A DNA stretch of 64,000 nt from Nocardioides kribbensis (GCF_015070375.1 NZ_JADCLL010000004.1:297672-361671), one strand, 5' to 3'; positions 1 to 8,912 are shown, counted from the first letter of the stretch. Numbers and translations are program-made. The notes: generated from the sequence alone by a model not told the origin.

Positions 1-136
1 CCTTGTCGGCCTGGAGGTCGGCGACCACGACGACCGCGCCCTTGGCGGCGAGCTGGCGGGCGGCGGCCGCGCCGATGCCCGACGCCCCGCCCGTGACGAT
101 GGCACTGCATCCGTTGATGTCCATGGCCGCGAGCAT
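1..136 (-). CDS. Short-chain dehydrogenase/reductase, N-terminal fragment
   Basis: Partial gene leaving the left edge. The visible residues hold the Rossmann nucleotide-binding motif TGGASGIG, then an alanine-rich helix and VVVVADL, where the acidic residue after the second strand usually selects NAD(H) over NADP(H). Two in-frame ATG codons are possible, at 136 and at 124; the start at 124 (MDINGCSAIVTGG) is the more typical SDR beginning. The active site lies outside the window, so the substrate cannot be judged. Confidence 0.8.
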   Translation of the reverse strand, partial: MLAAMDINGCSAIVTGGASGIGAAAARQLAAKGAVVVVADLQADK

Positions 137-209
137 AGTGGGCGCGGAGTACCCGCTCCCACCTCCTGGTACTCCCGCGACAGCGCCGCTGTCACGGTCG
201 GCGCGGGTG

Positions 210-1082
210 CTACAGCGCGGTGGTGCCGCGGGCGACCACGACGGCCGGGCCGGTCATCAGCACGCGGTCCTGCGGGGTCCAGGCGATCGTGAGCGTGCCG
301 CCCGGCAGGTCCACGCGGTACTCCGCACCGTCGGCCGGCCCGAGCCCGTCGGCCTCGGCCGCCGCCACCATGACCGCGCAGGCCCCGGTGCCGCACGAGC
401 GGGTCTCGCCGGAGCCGCGCTCGTGCACCCGCATCGCGACGTGCCGCTCCCCCCGGCGTACGACGAACTCCACGTTGACGCCCGCGGGGTAGACCGCGGG
501 GTCGTGCCCGGGGGCCTCGCGCAGGGCCCCGACGGGCCCGGTGGGGGCGAGGTCGTCGACGAAGGCCACCGCGTGGGGGTTGCCCATGTCGACGTGACGC
601 GCCGGCCAGCGGGTCGCGCCGACGGTGACCTCCGTGTGGCCGAGCAGGGCCGGCGGGCCCATGTCGACGGCGACCAGGTCGCCCTCGAGCCGGATGGTCT
701 TGACCCCGTCGCGCGTGGCCACCGGGAGGGGGCGCGCCGGGTCGGCGAGGCCCTCCTCGACCAGGTGGCGGGCGAAGACCCGGATGCCGTTGCCGCACAT
801 CTCCGAGACCGACCCGTCGGCGTTGCGGTAGTCCATGAACCACTCCGGGGAGCCCTCCGGTGCGGGCGAGCCGGGGCCGGCCACCCCGCCGTCGAGGGCC
901 GCGGTGCGCACGACGCGCAGCACGCCGTCGCCCCCGATGCCCGCCCGGCGGTCGCACAGCGCCCTGACCCGGGCGGGGTCGAGGTCGCCGTGGACCGTGC
1001 CGTCGTGGTCGGGCAGGAGCACGAAGTCGTTCTCGGTGCCGTGCCCCTTGAGGAAGGGGTAGGGCGTGCGGTGCGCGGGCAT
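210..1082 (-). CDS. dapF: Diaminopimelate epimerase
   Basis: Interconverts LL- and meso-diaminopimelate in the cytoplasm, the last step before meso-DAP enters lysine and peptidoglycan synthesis. The 290-residue product has the usual family length. Both catalytic cysteines of this cofactor-independent racemase are visible: Cys96 in SEMCGNGIRVFARH and Cys230 in ETRSCGTGACAVM. It lies near miaA and miaB, as in other actinobacteria. The gamma-glutamyltransferase gene starts 17 bases or more away on the same strand, so the two may be cotranscribed. Confidence 0.97.
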   Translation of the reverse strand: MPAHRTPYPFLKGHGTENDFVLLPDHDGTVHGDLDPARVRALCDRRAGIGGDGVLRVVRTAALDGGVAGPGSPAPEGSPEWFMDYRNADGSVSEMCGNGIRVFARHLVEEGLADPARPLPVATRDGVKTIRLEGDLVAVDMGPPALLGHTEVTVGATRWPARHVDMGNPHAVAFVDDLAPTGPVGALREAPGHDPAVYPAGVNVEFVVRRGERHVAMRVHERGSGETRSCGTGACAVMVAAAEADGLGPADGAEYRVDLPGGTLTIAWTPQDRVLMTGPAVVVARGTTAL

Positions 1083-1098
1083 GGGTCGATCCTCCCGC

Positions 1099-3030
1099 TC
1101 AGCCGGTCGGGTCGAGGACCCGGGCCGAGCCCCCGCCGCGGCGCTCCGGCTCCGCGACGGCGGTGAGCCGCCTGCGGGGGCCGAACTCGATCGCGGTGAG
1201 GGCGCCGATCTCGGCCTGCGAGGTGAAGGCGTCGCCGGCGGGCTGGAGGTCGTGGCCGTAGGCCTCCAGGGCGGCGCCGTAGCGGTCGATGAACCCGGGC
1301 TCGGCGCTGACGGCGGGGGTGTTGCGCTGGGAGCCGCGCGGGTCGGCGACGACCTCGGTGATCGGCAGGCTGCGGTCGAGGTAGCCCACGATGCTCTGCA
1401 GCACCGTGGTGATGATCGTCGACCCGCCGGGCGAGCCGATCGCCAGGACCGGCACGGTGCGCTCCCCCGCGCCGTCGCCGACCTGCTCGGTGATGATCGT
1501 GGGCGCCATGGAGCTGCGCGGGCGCTTGCCGGGCTGGAGCCGGTTGGGGTCGGTGCGGTCGAACTCGAGGCTGAAGTCGGTGAGCTCGTTGTTGAGCAGG
1601 AAGCCGCGCCCGGGCACGACGATGCCCGACCCGCCGGTCTGCTCGATGGTGAGGGTGTAGGAGACGACGTCGCCCCAGCGGTCGGCGGTGGTGAGGTGGG
1701 TGGTCTCGACGTTCTCGTGGTCCTCCGCGACCGCCCCGGCGCGGGCGGTGTCGCAGTCGGCCCCGGTGGCGTCGAGGTCGCCCGCGGCCACGGGCTTCGT
1801 CGCGGCGCGGTCGGGGTCGATCAGGCAGGCCCGGGAGGCCGCGAACCGCTCCGAGAGCAGCCGCCGGCGGGGCACGTCGACGAAGGCGGGGTCGCCGACG
1901 TACTCCGCGCGGTCGGCGAAGGCCAGGGCGCTGGCCTCGAGGTAGTGGTGGAGCACGTCGACGTCGTCGAGCTCCGGCAGGGGGAACCGCTCGAGCACCT
2001 GGAGCGCCTCGCCGACGGTCGTGCCGCCGCTGGAGGACCCGGCCATGCCCCACACGTCGTAGCCGCGGTAGTCGACGCGGGTCGGGGCCCGGTCGACCGC
2101 GCGGTAGGCGGCGAGGTCGCGGCGCTGGAGGTGCCCGCGGGGCACCGGCAGGTCGGTCGAGGCCGTGACCGGCGGGCGCCGCGCGGCACGTACGACGTCG
2201 CCGGCCAGGTCGCCGCGGTAGAACGCCCGGGTGCCGCGCCGGCCGACGAGGTCGTAGGTGGCGGCCAGGTCGGGGTTGCGGAAGGTCGAGCCCACGGCCG
2301 GGACCTCGCCCCCGGGCAGGAAGAGCCGCCGGGTGGACCGGAAGGCCGAGAAGCGCTCGACGTTGTCCTCGGTCTGGTCGGCGAAGGTCTGGTCAACCTC
2401 GAAGCCGGTGCGGGCCAGCCGGGCGGCCGGCCTCAGCGCGCGGCGCAGCGGCACGCTGCCCCACCGCTCGAGGGCCCGCTCCCAGGTGGCGAGGGTGCCG
2501 GGCGTGCCGACCGAGACGCCGCTGGTCACCAGGTCGGGGGTGAACGGGTAGGGCTCACCGGTCCCGGGGTCGAGGAAGGCGTCGCGCGGGACCGACAGCG
2601 GGGCGGTCTCGCGCCCGTCGACGGTGGACACCTTCCCGGTGCGCCCGTCGAGGTGCACGAAGTAGCCCCCGCCGCCGATGCCGGCGCTGTAGGGCTCGGT
2701 CACGCCCAGCGCCGCCGCCGTGGCGACGGCGGCGTCGACGGCGTTGCCGCCGCGCTTGAGCACGGCCATGCCGACGCGGGTGGCGTAGGGGTCGACCGAG
2801 GTGACGGCGCCCCCGGTGCCGACCGCGGTGGCCTGCTTGGGCGGCACCCCGGCGCGGGCGGCGGGCGCGTCGGCCGGTCCGACCACGCCGACGGGGCCGA
2901 CGGGGCCGACGTCCGAGCCGGTGTCGGGGGCGTCGGGCGCGGCGAGGGCCGGCGCGGCCACCAGGGCGCAGGAGAGCGCCGCGACCGCGGCGGCCAGGCG
3001 GGAGGGACGGGGCGGGCGGGGGCGTCGCAT
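1099..3030 (-). CDS. ggt: Gamma-glutamyltransferase, secreted
   Basis: Ntn hydrolase that cleaves gamma-glutamyl bonds such as glutathione and transfers the glutamyl group; the precursor self-cleaves into large and small subunits. The 643-residue product starts MRRPRPPRPS followed by an Ala/Leu-rich stretch ending about residue 30, a signal peptide for export. The processing site is visible: Thr443 in ENVETTHLTT is the expected nucleophile, and GSGIVVPGRGFLLNNE follows in the small subunit. Residues 41-52 contain Val-Gly-Pro repeats encoded by a short tandem DNA repeat. A longer frame reaches 3129, but the extension has no signal-peptide character, so the start at 3030 is preferred. Confidence 0.93.
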   Translation of the reverse strand: MRRPRPPRPSRLAAAVAALSCALVAAPALAAPDAPDTGSDVGPVGPVGVVGPADAPAARAGVPPKQATAVGTGGAVTSVDPYATRVGMAVLKRGGNAVDAAVATAAALGVTEPYSAGIGGGGYFVHLDGRTGKVSTVDGRETAPLSVPRDAFLDPGTGEPYPFTPDLVTSGVSVGTPGTLATWERALERWGSVPLRRALRPAARLARTGFEVDQTFADQTEDNVERFSAFRSTRRLFLPGGEVPAVGSTFRNPDLAATYDLVGRRGTRAFYRGDLAGDVVRAARRPPVTASTDLPVPRGHLQRRDLAAYRAVDRAPTRVDYRGYDVWGMAGSSSGGTTVGEALQVLERFPLPELDDVDVLHHYLEASALAFADRAEYVGDPAFVDVPRRRLLSERFAASRACLIDPDRAATKPVAAGDLDATGADCDTARAGAVAEDHENVETTHLTTADRWGDVVSYTLTIEQTGGSGIVVPGRGFLLNNELTDFSLEFDRTDPNRLQPGKRPRSSMAPTIITEQVGDGAGERTVPVLAIGSPGGSTIITTVLQSIVGYLDRSLPITEVVADPRGSQRNTPAVSAEPGFIDRYGAALEAYGHDLQPAGDAFTSQAEIGALTAIEFGPRRRLTAVAEPERRGGGSARVLDPTG

Positions 3031-3160
3031 CACGGGGCTCCGAGAGGTGGGGTGGTCGGCGGCGGCCCGGGGGCGGCCTGCGGGTGCCGCCCATCCTGCA
3101 CCAGGTCGCCGACCGACGGCAGGCCTCACCGGCCCGCGGTGGCGACCCCTCGGCGCGGCC

Positions 3161-3703
3161 TCAGCCGCGCGGGCCCACCACGTCGTAGGTCGCGCAGAGC
3201 AGGTCGCCGTTGCGGGCCAGGTCGACCAGCCTGAGGTCGAAGGGACGGGGGAAGAGCGGGCGCCCCGCCCCCAGCGTGACCGGCGCGATCGAGACCACCA
3301 GGCGGTCGAGGTGGCCGGCCAGCGCCCACTGCGCCGCCAGGTCGCCGCCGCCGACGACCCACACGTCGCCCCCGGCCGCTCCCGCCACGACCTCGGGCCA
3401 GACCTCCTCCACCCCGCCGCCGACGAACCGGACGTCGCCCTCGGCCTCGGGGAAGGTGCGGTGGGTGAAGACCCAGCACGGGATGTCGTAGCCCCACGGC
3501 TCGCCGGTGGCGGCGGCGTGGTCGAGCAGCCACTGGTAGGTGGTCGCGCCCATCACCATCGCCCCGATGCCGGCGATGAAGCCGGTGTAGCCCATGGGCC
3601 CGTCGGCGTCGGTGTCCTGGGTGAAGAGCCAGTCCAGGGAGTCGTGCTCGTCGGCGAGGAAGCCGTCGAGCGTGGTCGCGGTGTAGTAGGTCACCCGGGT
3701 CAC
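3161..3703 (-). CDS. Dihydrofolate reductase-family protein (RibD C-terminal type)
   Basis: A 180-residue protein of the DHFR/RibD C-terminal superfamily, which reduces pterin-like or pyrimidine substrates with NAD(P)H. Visible features are YYTATTLDGFLAD at the start, VMGATTYQWLL in the first third, VWVVGGGDLAAQ as the nucleotide-binding glycine turn, and LDRLVVSIAPVTLGAG near the end. The GTG start overlaps the miaA stop (GTGA at 3700-3703), so the two genes are probably translationally coupled. The real substrate is unknown. It is not the housekeeping folA, which is shorter and has a different active site. Confidence 0.82.
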   Translation of the reverse strand: MTRVTYYTATTLDGFLADEHDSLDWLFTQDTDADGPMGYTGFIAGIGAMVMGATTYQWLLDHAAATGEPWGYDIPCWVFTHRTFPEAEGDVRFVGGGVEEVWPEVVAGAAGGDVWVVGGGDLAAQWALAGHLDRLVVSIAPVTLGAGRPLFPRPFDLRLVDLARNGDLLCATYDVVGPRG

Positions 3704-4668
3704 GGGGTCGATCCTGCCCCGTCCACGGCGCGGTGCACGGCCTCCAGCGCGCGGTCGAGCCGCTCCGGGTCGTCGTGGCGCACCCAGACGACCCGGGGGT
3801 CCTTGCGGAACCACCCGTCCTGGCGCCGCGCGAAGCGCCGCGTCGCGCTCACGGTGCGCTCGCGCGCCTCCTCGAGCCCCAGCTCCCCGGCGAGGTACGC
3901 CGCGACCTCGCGGTAGCCGATGGCCCGCACCGCCGTGCGCCCCTCGGCCAGGCCCTCGCCCAGCAGCCGCTCCACCTCGGCCACCAGGCCGCCGGCGAAC
4001 ATCGCGTCGACCCGCTGCTCGATGCGGGCGTCGAGGGTCGGCCGGTCGATGTCCACGCCCACCTGCACGGTCGCGGGCCCGACGTACTCCAGGCGGGGCA
4101 GGGAGGCGCTGTAGGGGCGACCGGTGAGCTCGACCACCTCGAGTGCGCGCACCGTGCGCCGACCGTTCTCGACCAGGATGCGGGAGGCGGCCTCCGGGTC
4201 GACGGCGGCGAGGCGGGCGTGCATCGCCACCGGCCCGACCTCGGCCAGCTCCGCCTCCAGCCGCGAGCGCAGGGCCTCGTCGGTGCCCGGGAAGTCGAAG
4301 CGGTCGAGCACGGCGCGGGTGTAGAGCGCCGAGCCACCCACCAGCACCGGCACGCGGCGCCGCCCACGGAGGTCGTCGACCACGTCGCGGGCCCACCGCT
4401 GGAACTGCGCGACGCTGGCCGACCCGCGCACGTCGAGCACGTCGAGCAGGTGGTGCGGCACACCCCGGCGCTCCCCGACCGGGAGCTTGGCCGTGCCGAC
4501 GTCCATGCCGCGGTAGACCTGCATGGCGTCGGTGTTGACCACCTCGCCGCCCAGCGCCTCGGCCAGGTCGAGCGACAGCGCGGTCTTGCCCGAGGCCGTC
4601 GCCCCGACGACCGCCACCACGGGCACGGGTCCGCACACCCCCTCGGGCGTCCCGTCGGCGCTGGTCAT
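3700..4668 (-). CDS. miaA: tRNA dimethylallyltransferase
   Basis: Transfers dimethylallyl to N6 of A37 in tRNAs reading UNN codons; MiaB, encoded at 7265-8827, then methylthiolates the same base. The 322-residue product has the P-loop GATASGKT at residues 22-29, followed by NTDAMQVYRGMDVGTAKL, which recognises the tRNA and prenyl substrate. The C-terminal part contains the conserved AIGYREVAAYL region. The ATG at 4668 gives the normal length; a longer frame continues upstream without family similarity. Confidence 0.96.
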   Translation of the reverse strand: MTSADGTPEGVCGPVPVVAVVGATASGKTALSLDLAEALGGEVVNTDAMQVYRGMDVGTAKLPVGERRGVPHHLLDVLDVRGSASVAQFQRWARDVVDDLRGRRRVPVLVGGSALYTRAVLDRFDFPGTDEALRSRLEAELAEVGPVAMHARLAAVDPEAASRILVENGRRTVRALEVVELTGRPYSASLPRLEYVGPATVQVGVDIDRPTLDARIEQRVDAMFAGGLVAEVERLLGEGLAEGRTAVRAIGYREVAAYLAGELGLEEARERTVSATRRFARRQDGWFRKDPRVVWVRHDDPERLDRALEAVHRAVDGAGSTP

Positions 4669-4759
4669 GTCGTTAGTGTGGCAAGCACGGACCGCCCCCG
4701 CGGCGACCACCCGGCACGACGCGACATCCCAGCCATCCCGAGGCGACACAGGAGACGAC

Positions 4760-5038
4760 ATGGGCCTCTTCGACAAGGCCAGGCTCGACAAGGTCAAGCG
4801 CCAGGTCAGCGACGCCGTCGACAAGCACGGCGACAAGATCTCCGGTGGCATCGACAAGGCCGCCGCGGCCGCCGACAAGCGCACCGGCGGCAAGCACAGC
4901 GACAAGATCGCCAAGGGCGTGGCCAAGGCCAAGGACGGCCTCGACAAGCTCGACGGCAAGAACGACGACTTCCGCGACGGGCCCGCCGGCCCCGCGGGTC
5001 CGACCGGGCCCACCGGCCCCGCAGGAGGCCCCCGATGA
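4760..5038 (+). CDS. MT0933/Rv0909-type antitoxin-like protein with collagen-like tail
   Basis: A 92-residue lysine-rich helical protein resembling the MT0933_antitox family (Rv0909 of M. tuberculosis). It starts MGLFDKARLDKVKRQ and carries repeated DKxxDK heptads, including DKRTGGKHSDKI. The last 20 or so residues are Gly-Pro repeats (GPAGPAGPTGPTGPAGG), a short collagen-like tail absent from most relatives. A GGAGA ribosome binding site lies 5-10 bases before the ATG. Its stop overlaps the next start (ATGA at 5035-5038). No SRPBCC toxin of the Rv0910 type is adjacent, so a true antitoxin role is unproven. Confidence 0.75.
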   Translation: MGLFDKARLDKVKRQVSDAVDKHGDKISGGIDKAAAAADKRTGGKHSDKIAKGVAKAKDGLDKLDGKNDDFRDGPAGPAGPTGPTGPAGGPR

Positions 5039-5199
5039 GCCAGCCCGTGCCCGAGGAGCGCAACGACGCCTACGACCTCACCGAGGAGCCGCCCGGGGAG
5101 CACTCCAGCGACCTGCCCGGCGGCGGCGACGGCGACCAGGCCGCCGAGGCCGCCCAGGAGGAGAACGCCGAGACCTCCCTGGACCAGCCGTCCCAGTGA
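5035..5199 (+). CDS. Small acidic hypothetical protein
   Basis: A 54-residue protein, MSQPVPEERNDAYDLTEEPP onward, rich in Glu, Asp and Gln, with no membrane segment or cysteine. I do not recognise its family. It is supported by its context: it starts inside the stop of the preceding gene (ATGA), has an AGGAGG ribosome binding site about 8 bases upstream, and its own stop overlaps the NUDIX gene start (GTGA at 5196-5199). The composition suggests an unstructured protein. Confidence 0.7.
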   Translation: MSQPVPEERNDAYDLTEEPPGEHSSDLPGGGDGDQAAEAAQEENAETSLDQPSQ

Positions 5200-5702
5200 C
5201 CACCGCCTCCACCCCGGCCGGCCGCACCCCCCAGGAGCTCGGTCGCTTCGTGGTCGTCCCGGCGGCCTACGTCTTCCTCACCCGCGACGGGGCCCACGGC
5301 ACCGAGGTGCTGCTGCAGCTGCGCCGGGGCACCGGCTACATGGACGACCACTGGGCCGCGGCCGCCGCCGGCCACGTGGAGCAGGGCGAGACGGCCTACG
5401 CCGCCGCCCAGCGCGAGGCCACCGAGGAGCTCGGCGTGAGCGACCTCGACCTCACCTTCGTCACCGCGATGCACCGCACCCGCGGCGGCGAGCCGATCGA
5501 CGAGCGCATCGACTTCTTCTTCACCGCGCGCGCCTGGACCGGGGAGCCGCGCGTCGTCGAGCCCGAGAAGTGCGCCGGCCTGCGCTGGGTGGGTCTCGGC
5601 GAGCTCGGCGAGCTGCCGCAGCCCGTGGTGCCCCACGAGCGGGCCGTGCTCTCGGCCCTCGGCGCCGGCACGACCACGCCGTACTCGACCTTCGGCTTCT
5701 GA
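5196..5702 (+). CDS. NUDIX hydrolase
   Basis: Hydrolyses a nucleoside diphosphate linked to another moiety, or a similar pyrophosphate. The 168-residue product carries the Nudix box at about residues 59-81, reading GHVEQGETAYAAAQREATEE, which supplies the metal-binding REATEEL glutamates. The preceding sequence (AYVFLTRDG, VLLQLRRGTGYMDDHWA) matches the standard-fold NUDIX group that accepts a wide range of substrates. The GTG start is coupled to the upstream acidic gene. The specific substrate cannot be told from sequence. Confidence 0.9.
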   Translation: MTTASTPAGRTPQELGRFVVVPAAYVFLTRDGAHGTEVLLQLRRGTGYMDDHWAAAAAGHVEQGETAYAAAQREATEELGVSDLDLTFVTAMHRTRGGEPIDERIDFFFTARAWTGEPRVVEPEKCAGLRWVGLGELGELPQPVVPHERAVLSALGAGTTTPYSTFGF

Positions 5703-5778
5703 CGCAGCCGGCGGACCCTCCGCCGCAGCACTCCACCCGACCCCCGCACACCCGACCCCCGACACCCAGGAGGCCCCG

Positions 5779-6075
5779 ATGAGCGAGACCCCCCAGGACC
5801 AGACCGACGAGACCACCGCGCAGGACCAGGGCGACCTGGGCCCGATGCCGGAGCCCTCGATCGAGCCCGGCGAGCCCAACCCCGGGGGCGCCGACGCCCT
5901 CGACACCGGCGAGCAGGAGGTCATCGTGCCCGACCTCCCCCCGGAGTCGAACCCGGCCACCGAGGACTCCCCCGTGGCCACCCGCGAGCGCGAGGACACC
6001 AGCACCAAGGCCACCCGCTCCCCCGGCGGCGAGGACGAGGGTCCCGACGCCGACGACGAGGACGCCCCCGTCTGA
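5779..6075 (+). CDS. Acidic low-complexity hypothetical protein
   Basis: A 98-residue protein dominated by Glu, Asp, Pro and Thr, beginning MSETPQDQTDETTAQDQGD and ending in an Asp/Glu run (DADDEDAPV). There is no signal peptide, membrane helix or known domain. A good AGGAGG ribosome binding site sits just before the ATG and GC-rich third positions run throughout, so it is likely translated. Composition resembles the 54-residue acidic protein at 5035-5199. It may be an intrinsically disordered partner of a basic protein, but nothing shows this directly. Confidence 0.65.
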   Translation: MSETPQDQTDETTAQDQGDLGPMPEPSIEPGEPNPGGADALDTGEQEVIVPDLPPESNPATEDSPVATREREDTSTKATRSPGGEDEGPDADDEDAPV

Positions 6076-6102
6076 GCGTCGCCCACGCCGGACGCCGCCG
6101 GA

Positions 6103-6213
6103 GCCGAACGGGCACAGTGCCGATCAGCCCGGCCCGCACGGTGGTCGACCCGCGACGTCGCGCGGGTCAGGGACGGTGCGGCACCCCGGGCACAGGCACT
6201 GTGCCCGTTCGGC
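6103..6213. repeat. 16-base inverted repeat pair 1 (3' side of DUF559 gene)
   Basis: GCCGAACGGGCACAGT occurs at 6103-6118, and its exact reverse complement occurs at 6198-6213. The second copy lies inside the 3' end of the DUF559-type gene, where it encodes VAERAQ. The same 16 bases form another inverted pair at 7125-7224, beyond the 5' end of that gene. Confidence 0.85.
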
Positions 6214-7068
6214 CACGGCGGCCCGCAGGGTCTCGGTCACACGGTGCGGCCGGCCGACGACCTCCTCGTAGGAGAAGCGCAGCACGAGCCACCCGGCCAC
6301 GCTGAGGGCGTCGTAGCGCCGGCAGTCCTCGGCGAGCGCGCTGCGCGACCCGTGCCACGCGAACGAGTCGGCCTCCAGCACCAGGCGCAGCCGCCGGTCG
6401 AGGAGGTCGGGACGCCCCAGGAAGCCCGGGTCGTGGATGCTCACCTGGGGCTCCACCCGCAGCCCCGGTACGTCGAGGGCCGCGGCCCGCAGCGCCGACT
6501 CGAAGGGGCCGCTGGCCAGGAGGCTCGCCTCACCCGCCACGCGCCGCACCTGCGCGGTCGCAGGACCACGTGCCTCCCGCGCCACTCGGTCGAGCGCTGA
6601 CCGCGGCACCCCTGCGCGCAGCGCGGAGTCGGCGACGGCGAGGCCCTCGGCGAAGGGCAGGTGGCGCAGGCAGTCGCGCAGCGTGCGCTCCCGTGCGGTG
6701 ACACCGTCCTCGACGTCCACGGCGGGGTCGAGGCGCGACCAGCGCACCTGCACGCCGCGTGCCTGTGCCGGCGTGACCCTGCGGTTGCGCGGCACCGTGA
6801 CCACCGGTCGCGACGGCGGCGTGAGCACCGCCCATCCCCAGTGGAGCGCGGCGCTGAGGTGGGACACCGTGCCGGTCAGCCGGTGGGCGGCGGCGCGCGC
6901 CTCGTCCACCGCCGGCAGCGCGTAGCGGCCGCGGGCCAGCACCACCACGTCGCCGGCAGCGAGCGCGCGGTCGACCTCGGCCCGACTCCCCACCGCCTCC
7001 ACCAGGTCGTGCCGCGAGGCCACCCCGCCGAGCCGGGTCAGCACCTCCACCACGCACGCCGACGCCAT
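6124..7068 (-). CDS. AbiEi-like winged helix plus DUF559 endonuclease-like protein
   Basis: A 314-residue protein. The N-terminal part (RLGGVASRHDLVEAVGSRAEV, then GRYALPA) resembles the winged-helix domain of AbiEi/type IV antitoxin proteins. The C-terminal part (RPDLLDRRLRLVLEADSFAWH, then RRYDALSVAGWLVLRFSYEEV) matches the DUF559 fold, related to very short patch repair endonucleases, with a conserved D/E pair and QxxR-like end. Such proteins are common in actinobacteria, and their role is unclear; nuclease activity is inference. The ATG at 7068 gives the typical start. A 16-base repeat marks both ends of the gene. Confidence 0.8.
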   Translation of the reverse strand: MASACVVEVLTRLGGVASRHDLVEAVGSRAEVDRALAAGDVVVLARGRYALPAVDEARAAAHRLTGTVSHLSAALHWGWAVLTPPSRPVVTVPRNRRVTPAQARGVQVRWSRLDPAVDVEDGVTARERTLRDCLRHLPFAEGLAVADSALRAGVPRSALDRVAREARGPATAQVRRVAGEASLLASGPFESALRAAALDVPGLRVEPQVSIHDPGFLGRPDLLDRRLRLVLEADSFAWHGSRSALAEDCRRYDALSVAGWLVLRFSYEEVVGRPHRVTETLRAAVAERAQCLCPGCRTVPDPRDVAGRPPCGPG

Positions 7069-7124
7069 GCGCCGATGGTGCCCGGCGCAGGCGTGGTGGT
7101 GCGGGTGCTCTCCACAGCCGCGGA

Positions 7125-7224
7125 GCCGAACGGGCACAGTCGCCCGCCGGCGTCCCGACCCGCCGGCCGCGCCCCGTCGTACCGCAGCCCGCCGGGCGGC
7201 ACGTGACGACTGTGCCCGTTCGGC
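7125..7224. repeat. 16-base inverted repeat pair 2 (5' side of DUF559 gene)
   Basis: GCCGAACGGGCACAGT lies at 7125-7140, and its exact reverse complement at 7209-7224. This is a second inverted pair with 68 bases between the arms, in the gap between the DUF559 gene start (7068) and the miaB stop (7265). Both copies 3 and 4 continue with CG after the core, whereas copies 1 and 2 continue with GCC, so each pair was probably amplified as a unit. Confidence 0.85.
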
Positions 7225-7264
7225 TACGGCGCCCACCGGCCCCGACCGCTCGGGTCGGCGCGGG

Positions 7265-8827
7265 TCAGCCGCAGGCGTTGACGGGCGGCAGCGGGGCCGG
7301 CACGCCGACGCCCGGCATGCCGAGCCCCACGCCGGCGCTCGCGGCGGGGGCGGCGGTGCGGGCCTCCCACGCGTCGCCCGACCGGGTGCGTCGCGAGCCG
7401 AGTACGCGGTCGGCGACCAGGTGGTGCGGAGCGGCGTGGGTGATCTCCACCGTGACCCGGTCGCCGGGGCGCACGCGCTCCTCGGGGGCGGCGAAGTGCA
7501 CGAGACGGTTGTCGGGCGCACGTCCCGACAGCCGCAGCGTCTCGGCGTCCTTGCGGCCCTCGCCCTCGGCCACCATCAGCTCGACGGTGCGCCCCACGAG
7601 GGCCTTGTTCTCCTCCCAGGCGATCTCGTCGACCAGGGCGGCCAGGCGCTGGTAGCGCTCCTTGACCACCGCGGGCGGCACCTGGTCGGGCAGCGTCGCG
7701 GCGGGGGTGCCGGGGCGCTTGGAGTACTGGAAGGTGAAGGCGCTGGCGAAGCGCGACTCGCGGACCACGCGCAGCGTCTCGGCGAAGTCGTCCTCGGTCT
7801 CCCCGGGGAAGCCGACGATGATGTCGGTGGTGATCGCGGCGTCGGGGATCGCGGCACGCACCCGCTCGATGATCCCGAGGAACTTCGCCGAGCGGTAGGA
7901 GCGGCGCATGTCCCTGAGCACCTTGTCGGAGCCCGACTGCAGCGGCATGTGCAGCGAGGGCATGACGTTGGGGGTCTCGGCCATCGCCTCGATGACGTCG
8001 TCGGTGAACTCCGCGGGGTGCGGCGAGGTGAAGCGGACCCGCTCCAGCCCCTCGATGCTCCCGCAGGCGCGCAGCAGCTGGGAGAAGGCCTGCCGGTCGC
8101 CGAACTCCACGCCGTAGGCGTTGACGTTCTGCCCCAGCAGGGTGATCTCGCTGACGCCCTCGGCCACCAGCGCCTCGATCTCGGCCAGGATCTCCCCGGG
8201 GCGGCGGTCCCGCTCCTTGCCGCGCAGCGCGGGCACGATGCAGAAGGTGCAGGTGTTGTTGCAGCCCACCGACACGCTCACCCAGGCGGCGTACGCCGAC
8301 TCCCGCCTGGTCGGCAGCGTGGAGGGGAAGACGTCGAGCGACTCCAGGATCTCGACCTGCGCCTCCTCCTGCACCCGGGCCCGCTCCAGCAGCACCGGGA
8401 GCGAGCCGATGTTGTGGGTGCCGAAGACGACGTCGACGTAGGGCGCGCGCTCGGTGATCGTCGAGCGGTCCTTCTGCGCCAGGCAGCCGCCGACGGCGAT
8501 CTGCATGCCGGGGTGGCGGGCCTTGACCGAGGCGAGGTGGCCCAGGTTGCCGTAGAGCTTATTGTCGGCGTTCTCCCGCACGGCGCAGGTGTTGAAGACC
8601 ACCACGTCGGGCACGGCCTCCGCGGTGGTGCCGGCCTCGCCGGCCCCGGGGCGGGCGAAGGGGGCGTAGCCCGCGTCCTCCAGCAGGCCGGTGAGCCGCT
8701 CGGAGTCGTGGACGTTCATCTGGCACCCGTAGGTGCGGACCTCGTAGGTGCGGGTCGCCGCCGCGACGTCGGCCGTGGCTTCGGCGGACTCGACGGTGGC
8801 GGGGACGGTCTCGGGGGCAGCAGTCAT
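7265..8827 (-). CDS. miaB: tRNA-2-methylthio-N6-dimethylallyladenosine synthase
   Basis: Radical SAM methylthiotransferase that adds a methylthio group at C2 of i6A37 in tRNA, acting after MiaA. The 520-residue protein has the three cysteines of the UPF0004 domain cluster (Cys35 in [11 protein letters not shown], Cys81 in [10 protein letters not shown], Cys115 in GGCLAQKD) and the radical SAM CxxxCxxC motif at Cys189, Cys193 and Cys196 (GCNNTCTFC). A TRAM RNA-binding domain is expected in the last 70 residues. The start MTAAPETV is at 8827; the frame continues upstream only as spurious sequence. Confidence 0.97.
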   Translation of the reverse strand: MTAAPETVPATVESAEATADVAAATRTYEVRTYGCQMNVHDSERLTGLLEDAGYAPFARPGAGEAGTTAEAVPDVVVFNTCAVRENADNKLYGNLGHLASVKARHPGMQIAVGGCLAQKDRSTITERAPYVDVVFGTHNIGSLPVLLERARVQEEAQVEILESLDVFPSTLPTRRESAYAAWVSVSVGCNNTCTFCIVPALRGKERDRRPGEILAEIEALVAEGVSEITLLGQNVNAYGVEFGDRQAFSQLLRACGSIEGLERVRFTSPHPAEFTDDVIEAMAETPNVMPSLHMPLQSGSDKVLRDMRRSYRSAKFLGIIERVRAAIPDAAITTDIIVGFPGETEDDFAETLRVVRESRFASAFTFQYSKRPGTPAATLPDQVPPAVVKERYQRLAALVDEIAWEENKALVGRTVELMVAEGEGRKDAETLRLSGRAPDNRLVHFAAPEERVRPGDRVTVEITHAAPHHLVADRVLGSRRTRSGDAWEARTAAPAASAGVGLGMPGVGVPAPLPPVNACG

Positions 8828-8912
8828 GGCCGTCCCAGGGTACGGCGGCACCGTGGCGCCCACCCAACGCGCGCTGCGACCCCCCGGGCCCGGCCCCGGC
8901 CCGGCCGCCGGG

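Noticed and set aside
2878..2915. Tandem repeat (ccgacgggg units) as a mobile or regulatory repeat
   Set aside because: It is short and in frame within the gamma-glutamyltransferase gene, encoding Val-Gly-Pro repeats after the signal peptide; a coding low-complexity stretch explains it.
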